From: Planctomycetota bacterium
GTDB taxonomy: Bacteria > Planctomycetota > Planctomycetia > Isosphaerales > Isosphaeraceae
NCBI GenBank assembly: GCA_021777685.1
Contig: JAJYDH010000375.1
Location: 1 to 6,498 of the forward strand
Length of the DNA: 6,498 bases
Reading direction: 5' to 3'
Shown here: positions 1 to 5,362 of the stretch, in pieces
How the letters are laid out: the number at the start of each line of letters is the position of its first letter
How positions within the stretch are numbered: the first letter of the stretch is position 1
Made by a program: the position numbers and the translations under genes
The notes under the pieces: model-generated
The model's input: the letters and a program-made list of their open reading frames with translations, nothing else
Told to the model about the DNA's origin: nothing
Databases searched by the model: none

Positions 1-1
1 G

Positions 2-946
2 AGCGTGCTCGCCGGGCGGCTCTCGCTCGGCGACCTGATGATGTTCCTGGTCTACCTGGCGATGCTCCTCGAACCGCTCGCCGTCCTGGCCACGAGCGCC
101 ACGCAGTTGCAGAACAACCTCTCGGGGTTCGACCGGGTCCTGGACCTCCTCTCCGAGCCCCGGGAGATGGTCTCACGGCCCGGCGCGATCGCGCTCGACC
201 CGCGCTCGGTCGAGGGGCGGATCACGCTGGATGGGGTGAGCTTCACCTACCCGACCGGCGATACCACCGTGCTCAAGGGCATCGACCTGGAGGTCGAGCC
301 GGGACAGGTGATCGCGCTGGTCGGCCGATCGGGGGCGGGCAAGACGACCCTGTGCAATCTGATCGCCCGGTTCTACGACCCGACCGAGGGCGTCGCCCGC
401 CTCGATGGCGTGGACCTCCGCGACATCGACGTGGAGAGCTACCGGCGCCTCCTCGGGATCGTCGAGCAGGATGTCTTTCTCTTCGACGGGACCATCGCCG
501 AGAACATCGCCTACGCCTCGCGACGGGCGACCTACGCCGAGGTCGAGCACGCCGCCAGGGTCGCCAATGCCGACGAATTCATCGAGGACCTGCCGGACGG
601 CTATGAGACGCTGATCGGCGAGCGTGGCGTCCGGCTCAGCGGCGGACAGAGGCAGCGGCTGGCCATCGCGCGGGCGGTCCTGGCCGACCCCCGGATCTTC
701 ATCCTCGACGAGGCGACCAGCAACCTGGACAGCCGGAGCGAGCGGTTGATCCAGTCGGCCCTGGCGTCCTTGATGCGCGGGCGGACCTCGTTCGTGATCG
801 CCCACCGGCTCAGCACGATCCGCTCGGCCGACCGCATCCTGGTCCTGGAGGGCGGATCGATCGTCGAGGCCGGGTCGCACGAGGAGTTGCTCGCCCGAGG
901 GGGACCTTACCGGGAGATGGTCGAGCTGCAAAACATGGAGGGATGA
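2..946 (+). CDS. ABC transporter, fused permease and ATP-binding protein, C-terminal part
   Basis: This is the 3' part of an exporter-type ABC half-transporter; the gene starts before the window and the frame is open from base 2. A hydrophobic stretch at about residues 10-30 (counted from the GTG at base 5) is the last membrane helix, followed by the linker and a complete nucleotide-binding domain that would hydrolyse ATP on the cytoplasmic side. Every motif is intact: Walker A GRSGAGKTT at 107-115, Q-loop Gln155, signature LSGGQ at 211-215, Walker B IFILDEAT at 231-238, D-loop SNLD at 239-242 and switch His267. The arrangement is that of MsbA-like homodimeric exporters, which move lipids, drugs or peptides out of the cell; the substrate cannot be read from this portion. 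The GTG at base 5 is not the real start because it lies inside the membrane domain. The gene converges on the copper-protein gene, with 61 bp between the stops. Confidence 0.95.
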   Translation, partial: SVLAGRLSLGDLMMFLVYLAMLLEPLAVLATSATQLQNNLSGFDRVLDLLSEPREMVSRPGAIALDPRSVEGRITLDGVSFTYPTGDTTVLKGIDLEVEPGQVIALVGRSGAGKTTLCNLIARFYDPTEGVARLDGVDLRDIDVESYRRLLGIVEQDVFLFDGTIAENIAYASRRATYAEVEHAARVANADEFIEDLPDGYETLIGERGVRLSGGQRQRLAIARAVLADPRIFILDEATSNLDSRSERLIQSALASLMRGRTSFVIAHRLSTIRSADRILVLEGGSIVEAGSHEELLARGGPYREMVELQNMEG

Positions 947-952
947 CGACTT

Positions 953-989
953 CGATCGACCGGGAGCGGGCATGCTCGCCGGCCGATCG
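953..989. terminator. Hairpin between convergent genes, possible bidirectional terminator
   Basis: The arms are CGATCG-A-CCGG-GAGC and GCTC-G-CCGG-C-CGATCG around the six-base loop GGGCAT. That gives 14 base pairs with one A/C mismatch and one bulged G. It begins 6 bp after the ABC stop codon and ends 18 bp before the stop of the opposing copper-protein gene, a typical place for a shared terminator. Neither strand has a T-run after the stem, so it is not a classical intrinsic terminator. It could instead protect the mRNA 3' ends. Confidence 0.5.
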
Positions 990-1007
990 GACGCTTGACG
1001 GGGTCGA

Positions 1008-1466
1008 TCAGGCCTCGTGCTTGTGATGGCCCATCGACTCGAGCATGGCCCGGCACGACTTCTCGCATTTCTCCAGGGCCTTGGCGGCGGCCTTCATCTC
1101 GGGGGAGTCGAACTTGCCGACGACGGCGAGGGTCGCCTTGCAGGAGTCGGCGCAGGCCGAGCACGAAAAGGCCATGAGCGGGCTGTGCTTGGCGATGTTG
1201 CAGGCCGAGAGTGCGCAGAAACCCGCGCAGTCGGCGGCGAACTGGAGCGGCTTGGCGTGTTCCTTCTTGCCCTCGGCGACCTGCATCAGGCAGTGATGGT
1301 AGGTCATGTCGCAAGCCTTGGCGCAGTCGGAGCACGCCTCCAGGCAGTCCTTGTGGACGGCGTCGAGCTTGCAACACTCGTCCTCGGCGAGGGCCTCTCG
1401 TCCGGACAGGGCGGTCAGGCCGACGGCGCCGGCACCCAGCATCCCGAGCCATTCGCGACGAACCAC
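1008..1466 (-). CDS. Tat-exported four-helix-bundle copper-binding protein (Csp/DUF326 type)
   Basis: The 152-residue protein looks like a copper storage protein of the Csp family, which binds many Cu(I) ions through cysteines lining the core of a four-helix bundle. The GTG start at 1466 is chosen because AAGGAG lies 7 nt upstream and because it puts a twin-arginine signal at the very N-terminus: RREWLG at residues 3-8, a hydrophobic stretch to about 20, and an AxA cleavage site at 25-27. The mature protein has 15 cysteines at 31, 32, 41, 45, 48, 52, 59, 80, 84, 89, 102, 105, 109, 134 and 138. Many are in CxxC, CxxxC or CxxxxC spacing, which places them on one face of a helix. Thirteen fall in the predicted bundle and two (31, 32) precede it. 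The C-terminus is His-rich (HHKH). Csp1 of methanotrophs also carries a Tat signal; Csp3 forms are cytosolic. Predicted location: periplasm, possibly supplying or buffering copper. Copper binding is inferred from the pattern, not shown. Confidence 0.88.
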   Translation of the reverse strand: MVRREWLGMLGAGAVGLTALSGREALAEDECCKLDAVHKDCLEACSDCAKACDMTYHHCLMQVAEGKKEHAKPLQFAADCAGFCALSACNIAKHSPLMAFSCSACADSCKATLAVVGKFDSPEMKAAAKALEKCEKSCRAMLESMGHHKHEA

Positions 1467-1473
1467 GGTGCGT

Positions 1474-1479
1474 CTCCTT
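1474..1479 (-). promoter_or_regulatory. Shine-Dalgarno site of the copper-binding protein gene
   Basis: AAGGAG on the minus strand lies 7 nt before the GTG at 1466. This decides the start. An in-frame ATG at 1541 would add 25 arginine- and proline-rich residues, bury the Tat motif inside the protein and lie in the predicted promoter. Confidence 0.75.
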
Positions 1480-1498
1480 CGAGGTGTTGGAGCGGACG

Positions 1499-1529
1499 GG
1501 GAGGCCCATCGACGCTCGATCGGCCTCCC
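1499..1529 (-). promoter_or_regulatory. Nested inverted repeat in the leader of the copper-binding protein gene
   Basis: Read on the plus strand, arms GGGAGGCC (1499-1506) and GGCCTCCC (1522-1529) are perfectly complementary. Inside them ATCGA (1508-1512) and TCGAT (1516-1520) form a second perfect arm pair around the loop CGC, with one C/C mismatch between the two stems. The element lies between the predicted -10 box and the Shine-Dalgarno site. In the transcript it would be a 13-bp hairpin about ten bases from the 5' end. It may stabilise the mRNA, or the DNA palindrome may bind a dimeric regulator. No T-run follows, so simple attenuation is not supported. Confidence 0.5.
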
Positions 1530-1546
1530 GGATCGGTGCATCGTCT

Positions 1547-1552
1547 ATTGTA
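1547..1552 (-). promoter_or_regulatory. Possible -10 box of the copper-binding protein gene
   Basis: TACAAT on the minus strand matches the sigma-70 -10 consensus at five of six positions and sits in one of the few AT-richer patches nearby. No convincing -35 hexamer occurs 16-18 bp upstream; that zone instead touches the hairpin at 1569-1590. If it is used, transcription would start near 1540 and leave a leader of about 75 nt. Activator dependence is possible but is inference. Confidence 0.35.
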
Positions 1553-1568
1553 GGCAATTCGCGATCCG

Positions 1569-1590
1569 CGACCGGGAAAAATCCCGATCG
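1569..1590 (-). terminator. Hairpin after the DAC-like gene, possible terminator or operator
   Basis: On the minus strand arms CGATCGGGA and TCCCGGTCG pair over 9 bp (one G-T wobble) around a TTTT loop. It starts 17 bp after the stop codon of the DAC-like gene, where a terminator would lie, but no T-run follows the stem. It also touches the -35 zone of the copper-protein promoter, so an operator role is an alternative. Confidence 0.4.
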
Positions 1591-1606
1591 GGGGGGATTT
1601 ACCCGG

Positions 1607-3037
1607 TCAGAGGTCCCAGAGCTTCGAGCCGTGGAGGTAGCAGGAGACGATGCCGTCCTCGCTGACCTTGAGGACCGGCCCGTATCGGCTGGCGATCATG
1701 GCCGCGGTCGTCCTGGCCCCTTCGGCGATCGTGGCGGGAGAGGCCGAGGGGTCGAGGCGGAGGATCGCCGCGAAGGCGAGGAGCCTCCCCGAGCGATCGG
1801 TCGCGATCGCGCCGTCGAGTCCGGCGATGGCCTCGAGCACGGCCGGATCGATGTCGACAACCGAACGGCCACGGGCCAGGTAGTGGAGGGCTCGCTTGGC
1901 CAGGGGATCGCCGGGCATCAATTCGGGGGGTGGCCCGTCCGGAATCTCGCCCGAGAGCAGGTCGTGGGGCGAGATCAGCCGGCCGAGGGCCGAGTCGGGG
2001 TCGTCGATCACCACGAAGAGGCCGCCCTGTCGGCATTCGGCGAGGTCGAGGGCCGTCTGGAACAGGACCCGGGCCAGCCTGGGCTCGGCGACGGCCCTGG
2101 ACCAGAGCTCGTATTTATTCGCGGGGTCGAGGATTCGCCAGCGGCCGTGGGCGAAGGCGAACGCCTGCGAGCCCTGCGCGAAAAGCTTGATCTCCTGGTT
2201 CGGGCTGAGGACCAGGCAGAGATTGCCGCCGGCCCGGGTGGCCCGAGCATGGCTCACATAATCGCGGGCGCAGGGGACGTCCGGCAGGTCGCTCGCGGCA
2301 ACGCCTTCGGCCCATCGACCGACGTCGATGACCTCCACGAGCTTCCCGGCTTTGTCGACCAGGAAGAGCGTCCGCTTGCCGTCGCAGAGTCGATGGATGC
2401 TCTTCAGGGCGGTCAACTCGACACCGTAAGTCAGGGCGTCGTCGGGGGCGGGTCGCCCCGGCTCGTCGTCGCCCAGGAGGAGGGCACCCGTCGACACCCG
2501 GCGATTCTCGTAGGTCGAGAGGGCGGCCGTCCTGAGCGTGTGGATCGTCGAGGCGATCCGGCTCGGCCGGGACGAGGTCGAGGTGTAGGCCCAGGGTTCG
2601 ACGAAGGCGGCGACGTAATGGTCTTCCGAGCCGCCCCGATATAACTCCAGCCGTGACGAGTGGTTGATCTGGAAGAGGTGCTGGTAGCGGAGGCTGAGCA
2701 CGGCGCCGATGGCGCGGATCATCCGCAAGTCGTGGGACGTGTGGCGGACGTCCTCGCGACGGTCGATCCCGTACCGGGCCCCGAACAGTTCGACCGTGAG
2801 ACCCGTCGAAGGGTCTTCGCGGAGGTGGAAATCGGGACCGTTGGCCGCGGCGAGCCGGCCCGGGTCGGCCTCGATGGGGATCAATTGCGCCCTGGGATAG
2901 AAGGAGCAGAGGTCGCGGCGGAAGACGCCGACGAAGAGTTCCGCCACCGCCTGGGCGTCCCGGAGGCCGGCCGATATCTCACGGGCCGTCGATGGAGTGG
3001 CCGCGATCCCCGAAGGGACGTGGCTTACGATTCGCAT
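1607..3037 (-). CDS. Protein with degenerate diadenylate cyclase (DisA_N-like) C-terminal domain and putative N-terminal sensor region
   Basis: This 476-residue soluble protein has no signal peptide or membrane segment. The ATG at 3037 is chosen for GGAGGA 7 nt upstream; an in-frame ATG at 3250 would run into the protease gene. The last ~155 residues follow the diadenylate cyclase (DAC) pattern: a helix then GGLFVVIDD at 338-346 (family GALIVI-like strand), LDGA at 407-410 (the DGA motif that contacts ATP), GRLLAF at 417-422, then EGARTTAA at 439-446 where active enzymes have a conserved RHR, and KVSEDGIVSCY at 457-467. DAC enzymes make cyclic di-AMP from two ATP. With DGA kept but RHR absent, this protein may bind a nucleotide without cyclising it, or make another product. 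The first ~310 residues are unassigned by me and contain FYPRAQLIPIE at 46-56 and STYENRR at 174-180. The architecture resembles proteins annotated as putative sensor domain DACNV-containing; that name is from memory and unverified. Confidence 0.72.
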   Translation of the reverse strand: MRIVSHVPSGIAATPSTAREISAGLRDAQAVAELFVGVFRRDLCSFYPRAQLIPIEADPGRLAAANGPDFHLREDPSTGLTVELFGARYGIDRREDVRHTSHDLRMIRAIGAVLSLRYQHLFQINHSSRLELYRGGSEDHYVAAFVEPWAYTSTSSRPSRIASTIHTLRTAALSTYENRRVSTGALLLGDDEPGRPAPDDALTYGVELTALKSIHRLCDGKRTLFLVDKAGKLVEVIDVGRWAEGVAASDLPDVPCARDYVSHARATRAGGNLCLVLSPNQEIKLFAQGSQAFAFAHGRWRILDPANKYELWSRAVAEPRLARVLFQTALDLAECRQGGLFVVIDDPDSALGRLISPHDLLSGEIPDGPPPELMPGDPLAKRALHYLARGRSVVDIDPAVLEAIAGLDGAIATDRSGRLLAFAAILRLDPSASPATIAEGARTTAAMIASRYGPVLKVSEDGIVSCYLHGSKLWDL

Positions 3038-3044
3038 CTGGCGA

Positions 3045-3050
3045 TCCTCC
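3045..3050 (-). promoter_or_regulatory. Shine-Dalgarno site of the DAC-like gene
   Basis: GGAGGA on the minus strand lies 7 nt before the ATG at 3037. It is the strongest ribosome-binding match in the window and fixes this start over the upstream ATG at 3250. Confidence 0.8.
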
Positions 3051-3081
3051 GTGCCCGGCCCGGGACCGATCCGCTTCGGAG

Positions 3082-3110
3082 ATGTTACCCCGTTCGGCCC
3101 GAAATGGGAA
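3082..3110 (-). promoter_or_regulatory. Possible promoter of the DAC-like gene
   Basis: On the minus strand TTCCCA (3110-3105) and TAACAT (3087-3082) are separated by 17 bp; each matches the sigma-70 consensus at four of six positions. It lies in the 116-bp gap after the protease stop and would give a leader of about 38 nt. The match is weak, and planctomycete promoters are poorly characterised. Confidence 0.28.
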
Positions 3111-3116
3111 GCAGGG

Positions 3117-3152
3117 CTGCCCGATTCGGACGGCCGAGTGACTGCCGATTCG
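3117..3152. repeat. Short direct repeat just after the protease stop codon
   Basis: CTGCCCGATTCG (3117-3128) and CTGCCGATTCG (3142-3152) differ by one inserted C. The shared CGATTCG cores are 24 bp apart. They lie between the protease stop codon and the possible promoter of the DAC-like gene. They could be a pair of protein-binding sites or chance in GC-rich DNA. Confidence 0.3.
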
Positions 3153-3153
3153 C

Positions 3154-5184
3154 TCAGAAGTTGCCCAGTTCGGCGGCCCAGCCCTGGACTCCAGAGTCCC
3201 GCTTGAGCTGCGAGATCGAGACGGTCCGCCCCAGGTCGCGGACGAACCATCCGGCCACCTTGGTCTGCTCGACCTCCGACGTCCCCTGGAAGAACCGCAG
3301 GACATTGAACGCGGCGTAACCCTGATAGAGCAGGCCGGACCAGGCGGAGAGTTCGGCCGAGGTGGGTGCCCGATCGTTCAGGTCTTCGTAGAAGCCCACG
3401 ACGACCGAGGTGGGCGTGCCGCCGTGCCCGATCAGATACTCGGGAGAGGACAAGATCGCCGCCTGCACGGTATCGTCGCCGAAGCCCTCATCGATCAGGT
3501 TGGCCCAGGCGACCACGCCCGGGTCGACCTTGAGGGTGTCGATGGAGGCGGATCGGCCCAGGTCGTCCTGGAACCACTGGGCGACCTCCGTGAGCCTCGC
3601 CTCGGGCGAGGTCATGATCGCCATCGCGATCTGATAGCGGGTGACGGTGCCCGAGTCGTACACGGCAAGCCATTGCTGGACCTCGGCCGCCGACGGGGAA
3701 CGGTCGAGCAGGTTCTGGTAGAGTCCCGTGATGAAGCCCTCGGCCGTCCCGCCGTGGACGGCGAAGTATTCATCGGACGCCAGGATCGACGACTGGACCT
3801 GCTCGACGCTGGACGCCCCGACGGTCAACGCGGGAATCCCCGCCGCCGGCGGAGAGCCCGACGGTGCGGTGGCGACCGGGCTGGAGGCGCTGGCGACGAT
3901 CGACTGGGCGTCGACGACCGCGTTGTAGGCGTCGACCATGCCGCCGGTGATCGTCTTGCCCGCCAGGGACGGCAGGGACTTGGTGGTGGAGTCGAGGATC
4001 TGGACGATCTCGGCGGCCGTGAAGTTCGGGTTGATCCCCGCGACGAGGGCCGCCACGCCCGAGACGTAGGCCGCGGACATCGAGGTCCCGGAGAGGGTCT
4101 CGAAGCCGGACGAATCGATGCTCGTCGGCACGTCGCTGACGATGTCCACGCCGGGCGCGGCCAGGTTGACCGTCGAGGCCCCGAAATTGGAGAAGCTCGG
4201 GAGGTTGCCCGAGCGGTCGACGGCCGCGACGCTCAGCTCGTTGGGAAGCTGGTAGCTCGCCGGGTAGCTCGGCGAGACGTCGTTGTTGGTGCCGTCGTTG
4301 CCGGCCGCGGTGACGAAGACGACGTTGTGGGCGTTCGCGAAGGCGATCGCGTCGCCCAGCGGGCCCGAATAGTCGACGCCGCCCCAGCTTGCGTTGATGA
4401 CCTTGGCCCCGTGGTTGACCGCGAAGTAGATGGCCGAGACCGCGTCGCTGGTGGTCCCGTTGCCGTTGGCGTCGAGGAACTTCAGGGGCATGATCTGGAC
4501 GGCGGGGGCGACCCCGACCACGCCGAATCCGTTGTTCCCCTCCGCCGCGATGATGGACGAGACGTGCGTGCCGTGGCCGTCGTCGTCCTGGACGTTATTC
4601 GTGTTGGCGATGAAATTCCAGCCGTGGGTGTCGTTGGGGTAGCCCGAGGCGGCGTCGTTGCCGGGGTTGGTCCAGATCTTGCCCGCGAAATCGGGGTTGG
4701 AGAGGTCGATGCCGGTGTCGATGACCGCGACGATCGTCGCCGGGCTGCCGATGGTCAGGCCCCACGCCTCGGGGGCGTTGATGTCCACGTTGTTCGAGTT
4801 GTTCAGCCCCCAGAGCTGCGAGAAGGCGGGGTCGTTGGGATAGACGGGCGTCGAAGCGGCGTGGATGGTCGAGTTCGGCGAGGCGTAGACGACCCCGGGG
4901 TCCGCTTGCAGCTTCTGGATCGCGACGGCCGGCGTGATGCCCCGGCCCAGGCTGATCAGCTCGGGCCCGTCCGGATACGCGGTCACGACCGAGCCGTGGA
5001 CCGACGCCAGATCCGCTGCCTGGACGCTCGCCGATTCGGACGCGATGAACCGGACGAAGATGCTCGAAGCCGGGTCCGGGTTGGCGATCGGCCCCGATCC
5101 GGCGGTCGCGGTCGAGAGTAACGAGCGAGATTCGAGACATTCGACGAAAGGTCGTCGACGGGCGGACGAGACGGCACGCTTCAT
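3154..5184 (-). CDS. Secreted subtilisin-like serine protease (S8) with planctomycete export motif and duplicated C-terminal module
   Basis: This 676-residue endopeptidase is probably exported. The ATG at 5184 is chosen because it places the planctomycete N-terminal motif (arginines 9-11, then ECLESRSLLS at 15-24) at the very start, as in the Planc_extracel group; the ribosome site is weak (GGGAAG). Residues 42-110 look like an inhibitor/chaperone propeptide (VVYASPN at 98-104). The catalytic domain spans about 120-425, with Asp156 (VIDTGID), His204 (DGHGTHV), oxyanion Asn296 (AAGND) and Ser368 (GTSMSAAYVSG), all intact, so an active enzyme is expected. A linker rich in Ala, Ser and Pro (430-455) follows. 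The end is two copies of a ~110-residue unit (461-570 and 571-676) that resembles the DUF4214 type of helical repeat common at C-termini of planctomycete exported proteins, perhaps for attachment or substrate contact. Substrate unknown. It is separated from both neighbours by more than 110 bp, so it may be transcribed alone. Confidence 0.93.
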   Translation of the reverse strand: MKRAVSSARRRPFVECLESRSLLSTATAGSGPIANPDPASSIFVRFIASESASVQAADLASVHGSVVTAYPDGPELISLGRGITPAVAIQKLQADPGVVYASPNSTIHAASTPVYPNDPAFSQLWGLNNSNNVDINAPEAWGLTIGSPATIVAVIDTGIDLSNPDFAGKIWTNPGNDAASGYPNDTHGWNFIANTNNVQDDDGHGTHVSSIIAAEGNNGFGVVGVAPAVQIMPLKFLDANGNGTTSDAVSAIYFAVNHGAKVINASWGGVDYSGPLGDAIAFANAHNVVFVTAAGNDGTNNDVSPSYPASYQLPNELSVAAVDRSGNLPSFSNFGASTVNLAAPGVDIVSDVPTSIDSSGFETLSGTSMSAAYVSGVAALVAGINPNFTAAEIVQILDSTTKSLPSLAGKTITGGMVDAYNAVVDAQSIVASASSPVATAPSGSPPAAGIPALTVGASSVEQVQSSILASDEYFAVHGGTAEGFITGLYQNLLDRSPSAAEVQQWLAVYDSGTVTRYQIAMAIMTSPEARLTEVAQWFQDDLGRSASIDTLKVDPGVVAWANLIDEGFGDDTVQAAILSSPEYLIGHGGTPTSVVVGFYEDLNDRAPTSAELSAWSGLLYQGYAAFNVLRFFQGTSEVEQTKVAGWFVRDLGRTVSISQLKRDSGVQGWAAELGNF
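3157..3804 (-). repeat. Tandem duplication coding the protease C-terminal module
   Basis: Codons 461-570 (3475-3804) and 571-676 (3157-3474) encode two copies that align along their length with a single one-residue gap. Shared positions include VQxxILxSxEYxxxHGGT, GxYxxLxDRxPxxAE, VAxWFxxDLGRxxSIxxLKxDxGVxxWA and a closing acidic-glycine end. The copies are clearly diverged, so the duplication is old. Confidence 0.85.
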
Positions 5185-5299
5185 GGCCTTATCTTCCCGG
5201 TGCGGTCGAACCGGTCGACGGTCGGTGACAACCGCGACCATGCCTTCGTGGGCATCTCCGCCGGGGGGGGCGTCGTGGCCCGAGTTCTTCACGGTGATA

Positions 5300-5311
5300 G
5301 CTAACTTTAGC
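5300..5311. promoter_or_regulatory. 12-bp palindrome overlapping a possible extended -10 upstream of the protease gene
   Basis: GCTAA-CT-TTAGC is an inverted repeat with 5-bp arms in an AT-richer island (about 5290-5340). On the minus strand the same bases, with the adjacent T at 5312, read TGC-TAAAGT, an extended -10-like element (TAAAGT matches four of six). If used, transcription would start near 5297 and leave a leader of about 113 nt. A repressor site over the -10 is inference. Confidence 0.3.
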
Positions 5312-5362
5312 ATGAATCCCGGGAAAAACTCATCAATCGGCCACGCCCGTTGCCCTGGATCA

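Noticed and set aside
1467..1541. ATG start at 1541 for the copper-binding protein
   Set aside because: It lies next to the predicted -10 box, adds an Arg/Pro-rich stretch and would hide the Tat signal inside the protein.
1211..2644. Long plus-strand open frame of 477 codons opposite the DAC-like and copper-protein genes
   Set aside because: It is very rich in Arg, Gly and Asp, spans two well-supported minus-strand genes and their intergenic gap, and has no domain pattern. High GC content makes such antisense frames common.
3038..3250. Longer start for the DAC-like protein at the ATG at 3250
   Set aside because: It would overlap the protease gene by 97 bp and add low-complexity residues. 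The ATG at 3037 has the best ribosome site in the window.
3424..5121. Plus-strand open frame of 565 codons opposite the protease gene
   Set aside because: Its composition is almost all Arg, Gly, Asp and Val, and it mirrors the conserved S8 protease codons. The protease has all catalytic motifs.
5185..5313. Longer start for the protease at 5313 or 5241
   Set aside because: Neither has a well-spaced ribosome site, and both would move the planctomycete export motif away from the N-terminus.
5185..5362. NikR operator in the gap after nikR
   Set aside because: No GTATGA-N16-TCATAC-like half-site pair is present; the only palindrome there is the unrelated GCTAA/TTAGC.
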